This document shows positions 55,093 through 64,000 of a stretch of DNA of 64,000 bases, piece by piece. Location: positions 145,608,741 through 145,672,740 of the forward strand of contig CM043945.1 of assembly GCA_014529385.2 (NCBI GenBank), given 5' to 3'. A program made the translations under genes and the position numbers. The DNA is from Adiantum capillus-veneris (taxonomy: Eukaryota > Streptophyta > Polypodiopsida > Polypodiales > Pteridaceae). Position 1 is the stretch's first letter; the number at the start of each line of letters is the position of its first letter. The notes beneath the pieces were generated by a model that saw nothing but the letters and a program-made list of their open reading frames with translations, searched no databases and was not told the origin of the DNA.

Positions 55093-55125
55093 CAGGATTG
55101 CCTAAGTCTATACATGGGAATACGG
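55093..55125 (+). pseudogene. Tiny gypsy integrase fragment at the left edge of LTR 3
   Basis: Codes GLPKSIHGNT, as at 9229 in gypsy 1, and ends TACGG at the LTR 3 border. It corresponds to the sequence immediately left of the break point whose right side is at 13750. Confidence 0.65.
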
Positions 55126-56067
55126 TGTCGGGAGTTTTTTGGAGCAAGGGATTGAGCATATGTACATACACATGCATGGTGCATCAAATAAAGGATTTCC
55201 CATTTTCCAGAGCCAGGTGGTTACGTGGGGCCCACCTGTGTATAGGTAGGACAACATGTACATAGTGCATCGATTTTCACTCTCACCAGTACCACTATGT
55301 TTTTTCTATAATAATGAGGAGTTGATAGTGCGTAAAAATTCTCGATGAAGCTATCCGCGAGCCGACGACATGAGGTAAGCAGGTGCGTCAGATGGCATCT
55401 AGTGGCGTCAGCAGCTCGAATGGGGTCAATACTTGCACGTGGAGAAGTACGGACACAAGTGGGTGTTTTATTGTGATAATTATGCAGAAAGGTCATCATG
55501 AGGACCATATTTTGGGGCCACTTCACGTGGTGGTAGGATGCATTATTGAAAAAATTCGAGTGCCAGGTGTGCGTATGGATGCAAAAAGGTGACAACTATG
55601 CACTGCGAGGTCAGTTTTTGGCATGTTCGGGGTCTGTTTGAGGTCATCTAAAAGGCCAAGGGTGCCCAACTAATAAAGCTAAGTGTGGAAACTGAAAAAA
55701 CAGAGAGAAGACCAGAAAAAACGTGGAGAAGAGAGGAGGAACAACCGCAGGTGTGTTTTTGGGGTTTTTGAAGTCTGTTTTGGTCGTAAACTGCTCATCC
55801 GAGGTCGGATTTGAGCACTTTGACATTGTGGAGTGGGGTTTTGGGCCGTTCTGGACGTGATGGTGCTGTCCATTTTGCCAAATTCCTCTCTCTTTTTTTG
55901 CTGTTTTAGCTGTGTAAGTTTCTCCTATGAGTGAAGTTTCTGCTCCAGTTTGTGATTGTATCTGGCTTATTTTACCCATACTGTGTGAGCTATTTGCCCC
56001 ATTGGTGTTGGACCAAGCTCTATTGTAACTAAACATCATAAATTCTCCTCTTTTGAGCTGAGTTTTT

Positions 56068-56102
<35 letters not shown>

Positions 56103-56285
56103 TGTGTGTGGAGAGGGCAAGTGGATAGTCTCTTTCCTCTCACTCCATAGGCGTGTTCCCTGTCTCGGCCTGGTGTGTTGTGTAAGCCGAGTGGTGCCTC
56201 ATAGTGTGTGTGTGTGTGTGTATCTTTCCAAGAGTGTGTTTCGGGTCGTTATAGAGGCGTTCTGTGTGTTTTCATCTCGCTCACA
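55126..56285 (+). repeat. 5' LTR of gypsy 3
   Basis: 1160 bp, TGTCGGGAGTTTTTT to TTCATCTCGCTCACA. (TG)n tracts at 56069-56100 and 56203-56220. Its last part is shared with 13655-13749. Confidence 0.8.
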
Positions 56286-56291
56286 TTCTTT

Positions 56292-56308
56292 TGGCGCCCC
56301 CACGGAGG
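56292..56308 (+). other. Putative primer binding site of gypsy 3
   Basis: TGGCGCCCCCACGGAGG a few bases after the LTR. The same block, TGGTGCCCCCACGGAGG, follows LTR 4. The first eight bases fit a tRNA-Lys 3' end; the rest does not, so the tRNA is left open. Confidence 0.6.
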
Positions 56309-57011
56309 ATCTTCTTCGAGTTCCTTCTACTTCGAGCTTCAAGCTTCAAGATTCGGGATTATAGGTTGCAGACTACAAGTTATAGGAAAAGTAATAGGTG
56401 ATTCACACAGGTACAGGTAGCTGGAGTACAGTGATATACTAGCAGTGGTGTCACTTGCAGTTGTTGTGGGTATGCATCATTTGGCACCTGTTTGAGGGCA
56501 TTGTCTTGTATTGTACGTTACTTGTGGAAACTGTCATTGTACGCCTTTGTGGAGCCATACTTGGTTTTATTTGGCAGTCCTAGCCATTTCTGTGACTTGG
56601 TCTAGAAGATAGTCATTTCTGAGACTTGACTATACGCGATTTTCATTATCCTTCGTGTGAGGGTTGATAGCGTGAGGTTTTATTGAGTTGGGGGATTCTC
56701 AAATGTGGAGATCCTTTGGGTGATACAGGTAGCTGAAGCACCCTTTTCGTGACCTCGCCATAGGCTATGTACTAGTGATTCCTACTTGATGCTCGGGTTC
56801 TATTGTTGGCAGTTTATGCATATATATACATTCTATATTTTGGGTTCTTACTGCTCTACTTCTGGGGAAACTCTGTCAAAATTTTTCCAAGTTATGATGG
56901 CTGGTTTTTTGGTCTTTTAAGCCACTTATGCGGTTATGCTGCTGAAATTTTGGCAAAATCAGAGGATAAGACAGGTGTGCTTTCTTGGGAGCTTCATGGT
57001 TGGCTTTAATG
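56309..57011 (+). other. gypsy 3 leader
   Basis: No gene; short frames only. It leads to the small ORF at 57012. Confidence 0.45.
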
Positions 57012-57227
57012 GATGATCAAAATGGACCTCAATTCACTCCTTTTCATTTAACTCAAAGAATCCAGATAAATGTTCATGTGTCCAGGAAGATTTTTTTCCA
57101 GCAGCGCATAGTCTTTATGTTCGGGCCAAGAAGATTAAGAGAGATCCTGGAATGTCCTTTACCTGTTGTAATTCCAATGATCAACTACGAAAACTCATTT
57201 GATGTGCATGTGTTTGTCCTTATCTGA
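57012..57227 (+). CDS. Small gypsy-associated ORF, sub-type 2 (gypsy 3)
   Basis: 71 codons, start ATG 57012 (an upstream extension to 56985 has no ATG). Blocks: MDDQNGPQFTPFHLTQRIQI, VSRKIFFQQRIVFMFGPRRL, PVVIPMINYENSFDVHVFVL, stop. It aligns end to end with 61917-62135 (MDNGPGIEVFPFHFTP, ISRKIHFQQRMVFMFGAQR, PVILPLINYHTSFDVHVFIL) and more weakly with sub-type 1. It lies between primer site and gag. Conservation between two elements with different LTRs suggests a used protein. No family recognised. Confidence 0.65.
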   Translation, partial: DDQNGPQFTPFHLTQRIQINVHVSRKIFFQQRIVFMFGPRRLREILECPLPVVIPMINYENSFDVHVFVLI

Positions 57228-57330
57228 AGTTGAGCTCCATTGAAGTTTCTGGGAATTGAGTCAGTCAAAAGTTTTGGGTTCTTGCACGTGTGTTCGAAGG
57301 GGTTCTCAAAGCATCGTAATTTGGGTAGCC

Positions 57331-58797
57331 ATGGCTTTCTCTTATCTGGAGTTTCATGGAAGAAGTGATGAAGATGTGGAAGAATTTTTGGAAAAGATGG
57401 AGGTTGTCTGTATTAGCAACCAGATTCATGACCCGGCGCAGATGCTACGTCTTCTCCAAATCTGTTTGAAGAGTGATACACGAGTTTGGTCCAAAGCATT
57501 TGAAGAGGAGTTGCGTGGGGCTGATCCACCCGTAAGATTGAGTTGGGACAATCTAGGACATGGATTGGAAGTGGAGTTTGTGAAGATAGAAGATCCTGAC
57601 AAAGTGTGGCAAGAAGTATAGGCTTTAGTGCAAAAGGAAGGTGAGCCAGTAGATGCGTACATACGTAAGTTCTCATTGGCATGGGAGCGGATGTGCAAGG
57701 CCTTAGCACCACAGGTACTCCCACCTGACATGATGAAGAAGGATAGGTTCTTGGCTGGTCTTTGGGAGAATATACGTTGGAGAGTGGAGCTAAAGAAGCC
57801 TAGGACATATGAAGATGCACTAGAGGTAGCAAGGAACAAAGAGTGGAAGTTGAGGAAAATGAGCCAGTTAGGGGTGGAGTCTTTGCCCATGAGGTCTGAA
57901 TTTCAACCTAAGGACTCTTTACAAGGTCGCATGCCAGGGGTTCATCATGAACCAGTGGTTTCTGTTACTCCTCACCTTATGCCAGTAGTGGTCACTACAG
58001 TAGTGCAAGATGATGGGCTAAGGCAAGACATGAGGCAAGTGGTAGATTTAATGAAGAATCTCAGCCTAAACATGCTTGGTCAAGTGGGAAATAATCGAGG
58101 TCGAGGGAGGTTTGAAAATCATCCAAGAGGTGAAGAAAAGCCTAGGAATGGTGTTGGACAAAGTAATGGTAGGTTCTGGAGGCAGACGCCCACATGTTAT
58201 AATTGTGGAGAGTTGGGTCACATCAGCCCGCAATGTGATAAGCCACCAAGGATGGGGGGAGACATGTATCCATTGCCAAGACAGGTGCTAACTAGGTCAA
58301 ATGATTATGGCATCGAAATTAAAGGAGATGAAGGAACCAGTGGATTAACCCAAGAGGAAAAGGGAAAGACAAAAGTGCTAAGTGTAGTCACCTTGGAGAA
58401 GGCATCAAAGCTAGAGGATACATTAGTGATTCCTATTGGGAAGAGGACCACAGAGGATAAGGAAGGAAGAAGTGCCCTAGGTCCTAGTAACAAGAAAGGA
58501 AAGAGCCATGAAGGCGAGGATGTCCAGGCTAGGAGGAAAATGAGAGCTCGTTGCAAGTTTCATGTTTCAGATTTTCCACTAGGGGATGGGCAATTAAGCT
58601 ATGACTTGAAGGAGGATGTGACAAGCAGGAAAGCAGATGTTACTTTTGGGCAGCTTATAGAGATGGTGCCTAAGCTAAAGCGACAGTGGAAGAGGATGGC
58701 TAACCCAATGGAGAAAGAGCCAGAGAAAGGTTCAGTGAAGGTGTTGGCAATGGATGAGCTACCAGACATTTTCCCAATAGTAGATGTGTGGGATTAA
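57331..58797 (+). CDS. gypsy 3 Gag with zinc knuckle
   Basis: Start ATG 57331 (MAFSYLEFHGRSDEDVEEFL). The frame has one in-frame TAG at 57619-57621 and is otherwise open to 58797. Gag core to about 57850 (VWQEV-stop-ALVQKEGEPVDAYIRKF, MKKDRFLAGLWENI, TYEDALEVARNKEWKL). A single CCHC knuckle, CYNCGELGHISPQC, is near 58197. A Lys/Glu-rich tail follows and then DELPDIFPIVDVWD. The stop sits where the protease would begin. Reads like a normal plant gypsy Gag apart from the stop. Confidence 0.82.
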
Positions 58798-58998
58798 GGA
58801 AAAATATGGGACATAACACACTCATGCGTTGAGAAGATGGGTCTTACAGTGACTGGGGTGTCAGGGTTTCGGATTAGATTGGACAACCATCAAAAAGTAA
58901 ATTGTTTGGGTGTTGTAAAGAGCTTAGAATTGGAGGCGTATGATGCAAAGGCAGTGGTTGATTTTCATGTGATGCTGATAGCCGTTTTTTCGGCTCGT
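58798..58998 (+). pseudogene. gypsy 3 protease remnant
   Basis: THSCVEKMGLTVTGVSGFRI and the following codons to VDFHVMLIA match the part of gypsy protease after the active-site Asp; the Asp-Ser/Thr-Gly motif itself is not readable. It ends abruptly. Confidence 0.68.
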
Positions 58999-60687
58999 TG
59001 TAATTGCCACAGTGAGTTACCTCACCCTACCAAAATCACCCAAACACTGTGGCTATCCCTACCATTTCACTGTACATAGGCGTGCGTGAGTCACGGGACT
59101 TTTCCCATATCTTCTTAAAAAAACCCTCAATTAGCTAGTCATTGGGCTAGTTGAGCCAAAAAAATAAAAATAAATAAAAAATATAAGTATATTATGGCCC
59201 ATGCGTATGTAAATATTTCTTTGTATATGGGACCTAAATAAAAGTTTTTTTCATAATTATTTTGGTATTTATTTAAATATTTCTACTTAGGTGTGTGTTA
59301 TTTATGCTCTGTACATTTCCTCACCATTACCACAATTTTTTCTTACCATTTTTCATACTCTTTATTCCATATAGAAATATTTTCATGTAAGCTTCTCTTA
59401 TATTTGGTGTAACTCCACCCCAACAAAAATCCAAAAAAACTAGTTTTATTTATGTGTATATTTTTTCACTATTGTGATTTTTCCCTTCCTACATCTATTT
59501 TGTTTTTTTTTCTAAAAAATTAGAACACCAAAAATATTTATCTTTTTATGGTAGCCTCATAATGAGAGAGATGTCTTTTGACCCCTTTATATTTTTTCCA
59601 CTTATATTATTTATATTTGACATGTACATATTTTTTAGACCCCTCAATATTTGATTTTCTTAGTTGTACTATTCACTTATATCATAATCTCAACAATATC
59701 TTCAATTATAGACCTACCAAATAAGGTCAAGGGTAGGTGGCATGCATACATGCACTATGGAGGGCTCACTCTTGGAGGTATTCAAAAGAATCATCCAAAG
59801 AAGGACCCCACAAGGACCTTGTGCAGTGGAAAAAAACGGTCGGTTTTGCTGAATTTTTAAAGTTCACTTGCTCTCCGAATTTGAAAAGGTGATACAAACA
59901 AAATTTGTAGCTCGTGGGCTGAAATTTTGCCTCAAATTTTTTCATATTTTTTTGAGCTACCAGCTATGAGCTATGATTTTATTAGTGGACCCCAGTTTTC
60001 CCATGCTATGCAGCCACACTCTCTCTTCCACTTTATCATTTTCCTCTTTCACACACACTTCTCCACTCATCATCCCCACCTCTCTCACCACTCCTCTCTG
60101 CACCCTACTCACCTTCTCCTCAACCTTGAAGAATAAGAGAAACCATGGTGAACTCATACCTCCCACACACAATTCCATTCCAAAATTGACCGCCTAGTCT
60201 CATTTTTCCTCCTCCAATTTACCCATATCTATCAAAAAAACCACAAAATTCAGCCTCTTCTCTTAAAAGACAGCATCATGGTGGTTGATTACTCAGCTTC
60301 AATTACCTTGTCTCTCAAGGAAGGTCAAGAGTGGAGAAAAAATGTACCGTCAAAGCTAGTGGACCGTCAACAAGCGTCAAAATTGGCCCTACTCAAGACA
60401 CTTGGAGCATCAACCTTGTAAGAAATCCACCTTTTCTTACCTCTTAAGAGTTTTTCTTCCTTATTTGTATCCTACATGGATACTCCCATTGTAAATATCC
60501 AATTCCATTTGTAAATTAATACTAACTCTACTAACACTAACCCACTATGAAAAGTCCTATCACCTCCATTTCTCTCCTCTCTCTTTCCCCACCAACTTCT
60601 TGATAATTCCAAGCAAAAGAAATTAGATAAATTGCTGAAATCTAACCCAACCATGGTTAGAGGAGTAACCCTAGCCTTCAAAATTCC

Positions 60688-60694
60688 TATAAAA
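60688..60694 (+). promoter_or_regulatory. TATA box of the gypsy 4 LTR
   Basis: TATAAAA within CCTATAAAAGGAGGG, a good plant TATA context, about 0.9 kb before the primer site. Confidence 0.6.
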
Positions 60695-61354
60695 GGAGGG
60701 TGTAGCTAGCACAAAAGGGGGAGCCATAAGCAAGAGCACTATGGTATAGCTTGAGAAGCCAAGCTCAACCTCTCTAGAAGGAGCTCTTGAGTGGAAGCTC
60801 ATTGTATTATGCATGTGCATGTGTTGTAATAGGGGATTAGCAAGGGAACTCTATGCCATTGTAAGAGAGAGAGTGATCACTCAATTGAGAGTAGGAAATC
60901 TATCATTTCTCCTACTAGTGTAAGCCCAACATTTGCTGAATCAAGGAGGGTGGATTTGGACTCAGCTTGGATACTTTGTCTCTCTTCCCACGTGAAGTAA
61001 TGGACAACAATGATGTGTAAGTGTCTTGGTGTTTTTTTTTGTTAAGTTCTTGATAGCTTGTCTCTAGTGTTGTCATCAATTTAGCCATAAATCCCACATA
61101 CTGTAAGAGGGCGACAGGGTGGAGAGGACTCCCCTGGCCTTAAGACAGTGAGTGGGGTGGCTTTTCTTGTGATGTGTTGTGGTGTAATTTACTCAAGCTA
61201 TGTTGAACAAATACTAATATCACTTTGATTGGTCATGACAGATTTGTAAAAAGGTATTAGTGCAACAAACACCCCCTCCCCCTTCTCTCTCTTTCTTACA
61301 TATATAATTGTGTTTGCTTGATCATTTCCGATACGTTTCAAAGCAGCCCGAGCA

Positions 61355-61356
<2 letters not shown>

Positions 61357-61432
<76 letters not shown>
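61357..61432. repeat. (CT)n microsatellite
   Basis: About 37 uninterrupted CT units. Confidence 0.98.
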
Positions 61433-61434
<2 letters not shown>

Positions 61435-61609
61435 GCGTCCTAGTTCGCATCCAAAACTAAGTGGTGCCCCAAATTTGTGCAGGGTTAGGTTGCGGGTTTG
61501 TGTGTGTGTTTGTTGTTTTTTCCAACCCCAACCCAATTGAGCAGCACGGGAGCCTTGAAGGGTGTCTAGAGGTTGCTCTTCTTGTTGCCCGCCCCGGACC
61601 GCCTCAAAT

Positions 61610-61626
61610 TGGTGCCCCCACGGAGG
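61610..61626 (+). other. Putative primer binding site of gypsy 4
   Basis: TGGTGCCCCCACGGAGG, one base different from the gypsy 3 site at 56292. Confidence 0.6.
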
Positions 61627-61682
61627 AAAGGCTTGTGTATGTTTTGTGAAGGCTAAACCTTTAGCATAATCAAGTAGCTTGC

Positions 61683-61895
61683 ATGAATCACGAGAATTTG
61701 TATGATCCCTTCATTCCCATTGCAAGGCAAAAGGTACACATAATTGTTAGTACTAAGTTGCAATTTCAGCGAGTAATTCGTAGAATTTTAGGTCCTCTTA
61801 GGTTAGCCGAGATAAACACTTCGGTAAATCCTTTTATTTTGCCTCTCATTAGGTACGATATTAGCTTGGACGTCTATATTTTTGTGTTATTTTAA
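61683..61895 (+). CDS. Small gypsy-associated ORF, sub-type 1 (gypsy 4)
   Basis: 70 codons from ATG 61683, 73 bp after the primer site. Blocks as in 54829-55041: YDPFIPIARQKVHIIVSTKL, VIRRILGPLRLAEI, NPFILPLIRYDISL, DVYIFVLF, stop. First of four frames before gag. It shares with sub-type 2 the pattern SxK-x-x-FQxxV, RRILG/FGAQR, NPxILPLIxY and LDVxxFxLF, so the two adjacent ORFs look like an old tandem duplication. No transmembrane, zinc or nuclear motif seen. Function unknown. Confidence 0.68.
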   Translation: MNHENLYDPFIPIARQKVHIIVSTKLQFQRVIRRILGPLRLAEINTSVNPFILPLIRYDISLDVYIFVLF

Positions 61896-61916
61896 GCATT
61901 AGGACATGCATAGGCC

Positions 61917-62135
61917 ATGGATAATGGACCAGGAATAGAGGTTTTTCCCTTTCATTTTACTCCACACATTAGAATAAACGTTGCAATTAGTAGAAAGATC
62001 CATTTTCAACAACGAATGGTGTTCATGTTTGGTGCCCAAAGAGTAGGAGAAATTCTTGCATCACCAAATCCTGTCATTCTACCTCTCATCAACTACCACA
62101 CTTCTTTTGATGTACATGTGTTCATTTTATTTTAA
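61917..62135 (+). CDS. Small gypsy-associated ORF, sub-type 2 (gypsy 4)
   Basis: 72 codons from ATG 61917, 21 bp after the stop of the previous ORF. Aligns with 57012-57227 over its whole length. The C-terminus SFDVHVFILF is nearly the same as in the other copies. Two short ORFs so close together on one RNA would need splicing, reinitiation or separate transcripts; none is shown. Function unknown. Confidence 0.68.
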   Translation: MDNGPGIEVFPFHFTPHIRINVAISRKIHFQQRMVFMFGAQRVGEILASPNPVILPLINYHTSFDVHVFILF

Positions 62136-62161
62136 AATGAAGTGCAGCCCGGCAAAATAGT

Positions 62162-62716
62162 GTGTATGTTTGTTTTTTCTTTGTCCAAGTTGTTACAAGA
62201 AACAAAAAAACGATCATTTGTTCTAACTGGGAATGTGTGTGCAGTGAAAGTTCAATCCTTAGAGATCTAGCTCTATTACCAATTGAGTTGCAGGAGCAAG
62301 TAGTAAGGCGTCTCCCTCATAACAAGAGGGTGGTGAAGTTAAGACGGAAGGTCCTACGCGTGGATTCCATTTTCCTCTTGTTGTTGGGCACTAAGGAAGA
62401 CCGCGCATTCATCCAACTAGTGTGTGCCCTAAGATTGGTAAATAGAGTGAAATTTGGCGTTTGGTGAGTGCATTTCACCATTGAGGAAGACTCTTCAGGA
62501 AACTTGCGGCCAGAGTTCATGCTTCATAGACTCACATTTGGTGAATTTTTCCCTCATTTGCGTCTTATTAATAGTCTTCCTTTCGCTTTCAACAAAGGAG
62601 ATAGGGAGCTATTCAGAGCTTGTCTTAATAAAGAGAGCATAGAGAGGATTGCAAATTTGTATAAATTCTCATCCTTCTGTACTTTCTATGACACTTTGTT
62701 CATAGAGACATTGTAA
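62162..62716 (+). CDS. Gypsy-associated ORF, type 3 (with in-frame TGA)
   Basis: One frame of about 184 codons, interrupted only by TGA 62465-62467. No ATG in its first half (the frame opens with GTG), so it may begin as a downstream exon; GTGTGTGCAG at 62234-62243 is a possible acceptor. Blocks LRDLALLPIELQEQVVRRLP, AFIQLVCALRLVNRVKFGVW, and after the stop LHRLTFGEFFPHLRLINSLP. It aligns with 62763-63221 throughout, so the two are a tandem pair. Function unknown. Confidence 0.55.
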
Positions 62717-62738
62717 ATCTCTTTATGCTTTTGAATGA

Positions 62739-63221
62739 TTTAACCATAATCCTAAGGAGTTTTTGTCCAAGAATTTTGTAGCACAAGTGGAGTCTTTAAA
62801 TCTTGCAAACTTGATTGGACTTGATGAGGATGTTCTTTATGAAATTGTGAGAAGGTTGCCTCACTCCGACAGTGTGGAACTCGAAGGAAAGGAGCTCCTA
62901 GTCAATTGCTACTTTCTCACGGCCTTCGACGAGCATGAAGATCTAGTTTTTATACAAACCGCTTGTGCGTTGGGAATTGTAGAGCAAGTGCAATTTATCA
63001 CTTGGGACGTGGTTGCTCTTTTGGATCCAGAAAATGAAGTTCTAGAGATTTCTGTTTATCGCCTTAGCTTTGAAGAATTTCAACCCTTCTTAGAGCTCAT
63101 CAATAGTCTACCTTTTTGTTTTGATCAAACAAATCGAGACCTCATTGAAGCTTGGATAGCTGAAGAAGAAAACCTAGAGTGGTATTTTCTTACTTCTTCA
63201 TTTGCAGGCGAGTGGTTCTAA
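62739..63221 (+). CDS. Gypsy-associated ORF, type 3 paralogue, open
   Basis: About 160 codons, open from 62739, with no ATG anywhere in the frame, so it cannot start on its own in the usual way; splicing or fusion is likely. Acidic, helical-looking; blocks LANLIGLDEDVLYEIVRRLP, FIQTACALGIVEQVQFITWD, VYRLSFEEFQPFLELINSLP. Matches the preceding frame block by block, including INSLPFxF. The DVLYEIVRRLP stretch faintly recalls an F-box helix (LPxEL...ILxRLP), but the rest does not fit and I do not call it one. It ends 49 bp before the gag ATG. Confidence 0.6.
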   Translation, partial: FNHNPKEFLSKNFVAQVESLNLANLIGLDEDVLYEIVRRLPHSDSVELEGKELLVNCYFLTAFDEHEDLVFIQTACALGIVEQVQFITWDVVALLDPENEVLEISVYRLSFEEFQPFLELINSLPFCFDQTNRDLIEAWIAEEENLEWYFLTSSFAGEWF

Positions 63222-63270
63222 ATCTCTATTGTATCCCTTATTGTAACTCGTGTTGTAATCTTTCATAATA

Positions 63271-64000
63271 ATGGAGAGCCAACGCCAAATGTCTGGATAT
63301 CCTCTTTTCTTTGGAGAGCCTGGAGAGGATGCAGAATTATTTTTAGCAAATTTCAAGATGTCTTGCCGTATCAAGAGGATAGTAACCGATCAAGAACGTG
63401 TAGAAATGTTTGAGGTGGTCCTTAGGAAAGATGCTAGTACTTGGTTTGACTCTTTGCCTGAGGAAGTTAAGGGGAATTACACAGAAGTTTTGAATCGTTT
63501 TAAGAGATACTTCTTTGATCCCCAAAACACTCAAAAACTATGGCAAGACATTGTTTCTCATAAGCAAAAAGACTTAGATGACTACTACTTGTACAAGCAA
63601 GAGTTTCTACGTCTTTGGGCTCTATGGATACGAAATGTTGCTAACCCTGGTGATGGTGCAGAATTTTTAAAGAAGGAGAGGTTCATAGCCGGACTCTTTC
63701 CTGACCTTAAGGTAAAAGTTGAGGCGGGTGCACCTGCTACTTTTGATACAGCGGAAACTAGGGCTGCTGAGAAGTATAGGAAACTCAAGTGCTTAAGGGG
63801 AGAGGTTCCAATAGAAGGTCTTAGACCCAAAGGTAAGTCACAAGCATCAACATCTAGGGAGCTTCCTGAGGTAACGGCTGAAGTGATTGAGAAGTTAAAT
63901 GAATCTTTAAGCAGCCTGTCAATTCACCTTGCACAAGCTGTAGGTCCAAAGGGACAAGCAAAGAAGTCAGAAGAGAGAGAGCCACGAATTAGGAGAGTCT
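63271..64000 (+). CDS. gypsy 4 Gag, cut by the window end
   Basis: Start ATG 63271 (MESQRQMSGYPLFFGEPGED), open for 243 codons to the end of the window. Gag core: AELFLANFKMSCRIKRIV, STWFDSLPEEVKGNYTEVLN, KRYFFDPQNTQKLWQDIVSH, EFLKKERFIAGLFPDLKV and AETRAAEKYRKLKC, then a Lys/Glu-rich part. Same layout as the gypsy 3 Gag. Unlike that one it has no stop so far, so gypsy 4 may be the youngest or most complete copy of this lineage. The knuckle and pol would lie beyond the window. Confidence 0.85.
   Translation, partial: MESQRQMSGYPLFFGEPGEDAELFLANFKMSCRIKRIVTDQERVEMFEVVLRKDASTWFDSLPEEVKGNYTEVLNRFKRYFFDPQNTQKLWQDIVSHKQKDLDDYYLYKQEFLRLWALWIRNVANPGDGAEFLKKERFIAGLFPDLKVKVEAGAPATFDTAETRAAEKYRKLKCLRGEVPIEGLRPKGKSQASTSRELPEVTAEVIEKLNESLSSLSIHLAQAVGPKGQAKKSEEREPRIRRV

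Larger units (their letters stand above)
55126..58998 (+). mobile_element. gypsy 3, 5' half only
   Basis: LTR, primer site, small ORF, gag and the start of protease. It is cut near 58998, apparently by the next gypsy element. RT, RNase H, integrase and 3' LTR are not in this place. Confidence 0.8.
58999..61606 (+). repeat. Probable 5' LTR of gypsy 4
   Basis: The right end is fixed by the primer site at 61610. The left end is inferred from the break in the gypsy 3 protease and a TGTAATT start at 58999, and is uncertain. It includes a TATA box at 60688-60694 and a (CT)n run at 61357-61432. No gene inside. Confidence 0.5.

Noticed and set aside
56292-56308. Assignment of the gypsy 3/4 primer site to tRNA-Lys
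   Set aside because: Only the first eight bases agree; left unassigned.
58985-59000. AGCCG-T6-CGGCT hairpin as a terminator
   Set aside because: Intrinsic terminators are bacterial; in this plant context it is a chance hairpin at an element border.
62763-62900. F-box domain
   Set aside because: Only a short IVRRLP-like stretch fits; the rest of the F-box pattern is missing.

Overview
The window looks like nuclear DNA of a land plant with a large, repeat-rich genome. The evidence is: CACTA (En/Spm) transposases of the TNP2 type broken by GT-AG introns; plant-type Ty3/gypsy and Ty1/copia elements, three of them with initiator-Met-like primer sites; and one single-exon gene joining a proline/lysine/tyrosine-rich wall-protein region to a PR-1 (CAP) domain. 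I cannot place the species. Nearly everything else is transposable-element DNA, much of it nested, and I found no certain rRNA or tRNA gene.

Layout. 1-1460 is a palindromic satellite with a 360-bp higher-order period. 2340-13575 is a TNP2 pseudogene (CACTA A) split by a complete gypsy element (3500-11235, 1600-bp LTRs, target duplication GAAAC). 13655-22789 holds a second gypsy of the same family, reduced to its integrase end and 3' LTR, split by a nearly intact copia on the minus strand (14370-19547, duplication TCGAT), then an inverted LTR piece. 22790-25385 is decayed DNA with a copia gag relic. 25459-26673 is the PR-1 hybrid gene, followed by a decayed copy of its own 3' end and a tRNA-derived SINE candidate.

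28923-30187 is a short rearranged copia (duplication TGTTT). A decayed minus-strand copia (about 31030-38450) is split by a minus-strand CACTA (31734-37068, duplication TTG). Its right part and the 5' end of the next CACTA are tandemly duplicated (37527-40312 and 40313-43197). The full CACTA B (41760-48918, duplication AAT) contains GA/CA tracts, a tandem array of tRNA-like units, a broken TNP2 with a 247-bp triplication and a broken second ORF. 49000-54130 is decayed transposon DNA with long CT/GA tracts.

55126-58998 and about 58999 to the end are two different gypsy elements. They carry small extra ORFs between the primer site and gag. One type (about 70 codons) occurs three times as an open frame with recognisable relatives on both strands, in two sub-types; a second type (about 150 codons) occurs as a tandem pair. 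I could not assign either to a known family. They are the best candidate here for something undescribed.

The order of events can partly be read from the nesting. CACTA A predates gypsy 1; gypsy 2 predates both the copia and an LTR-3-type insertion in its integrase; the minus-strand copia predates CACTA 3. The near-identical LTR pairs (about 4 differences in 1600 bp for gypsy 1, 1 in 227 for the copia) mark those two insertions as recent.
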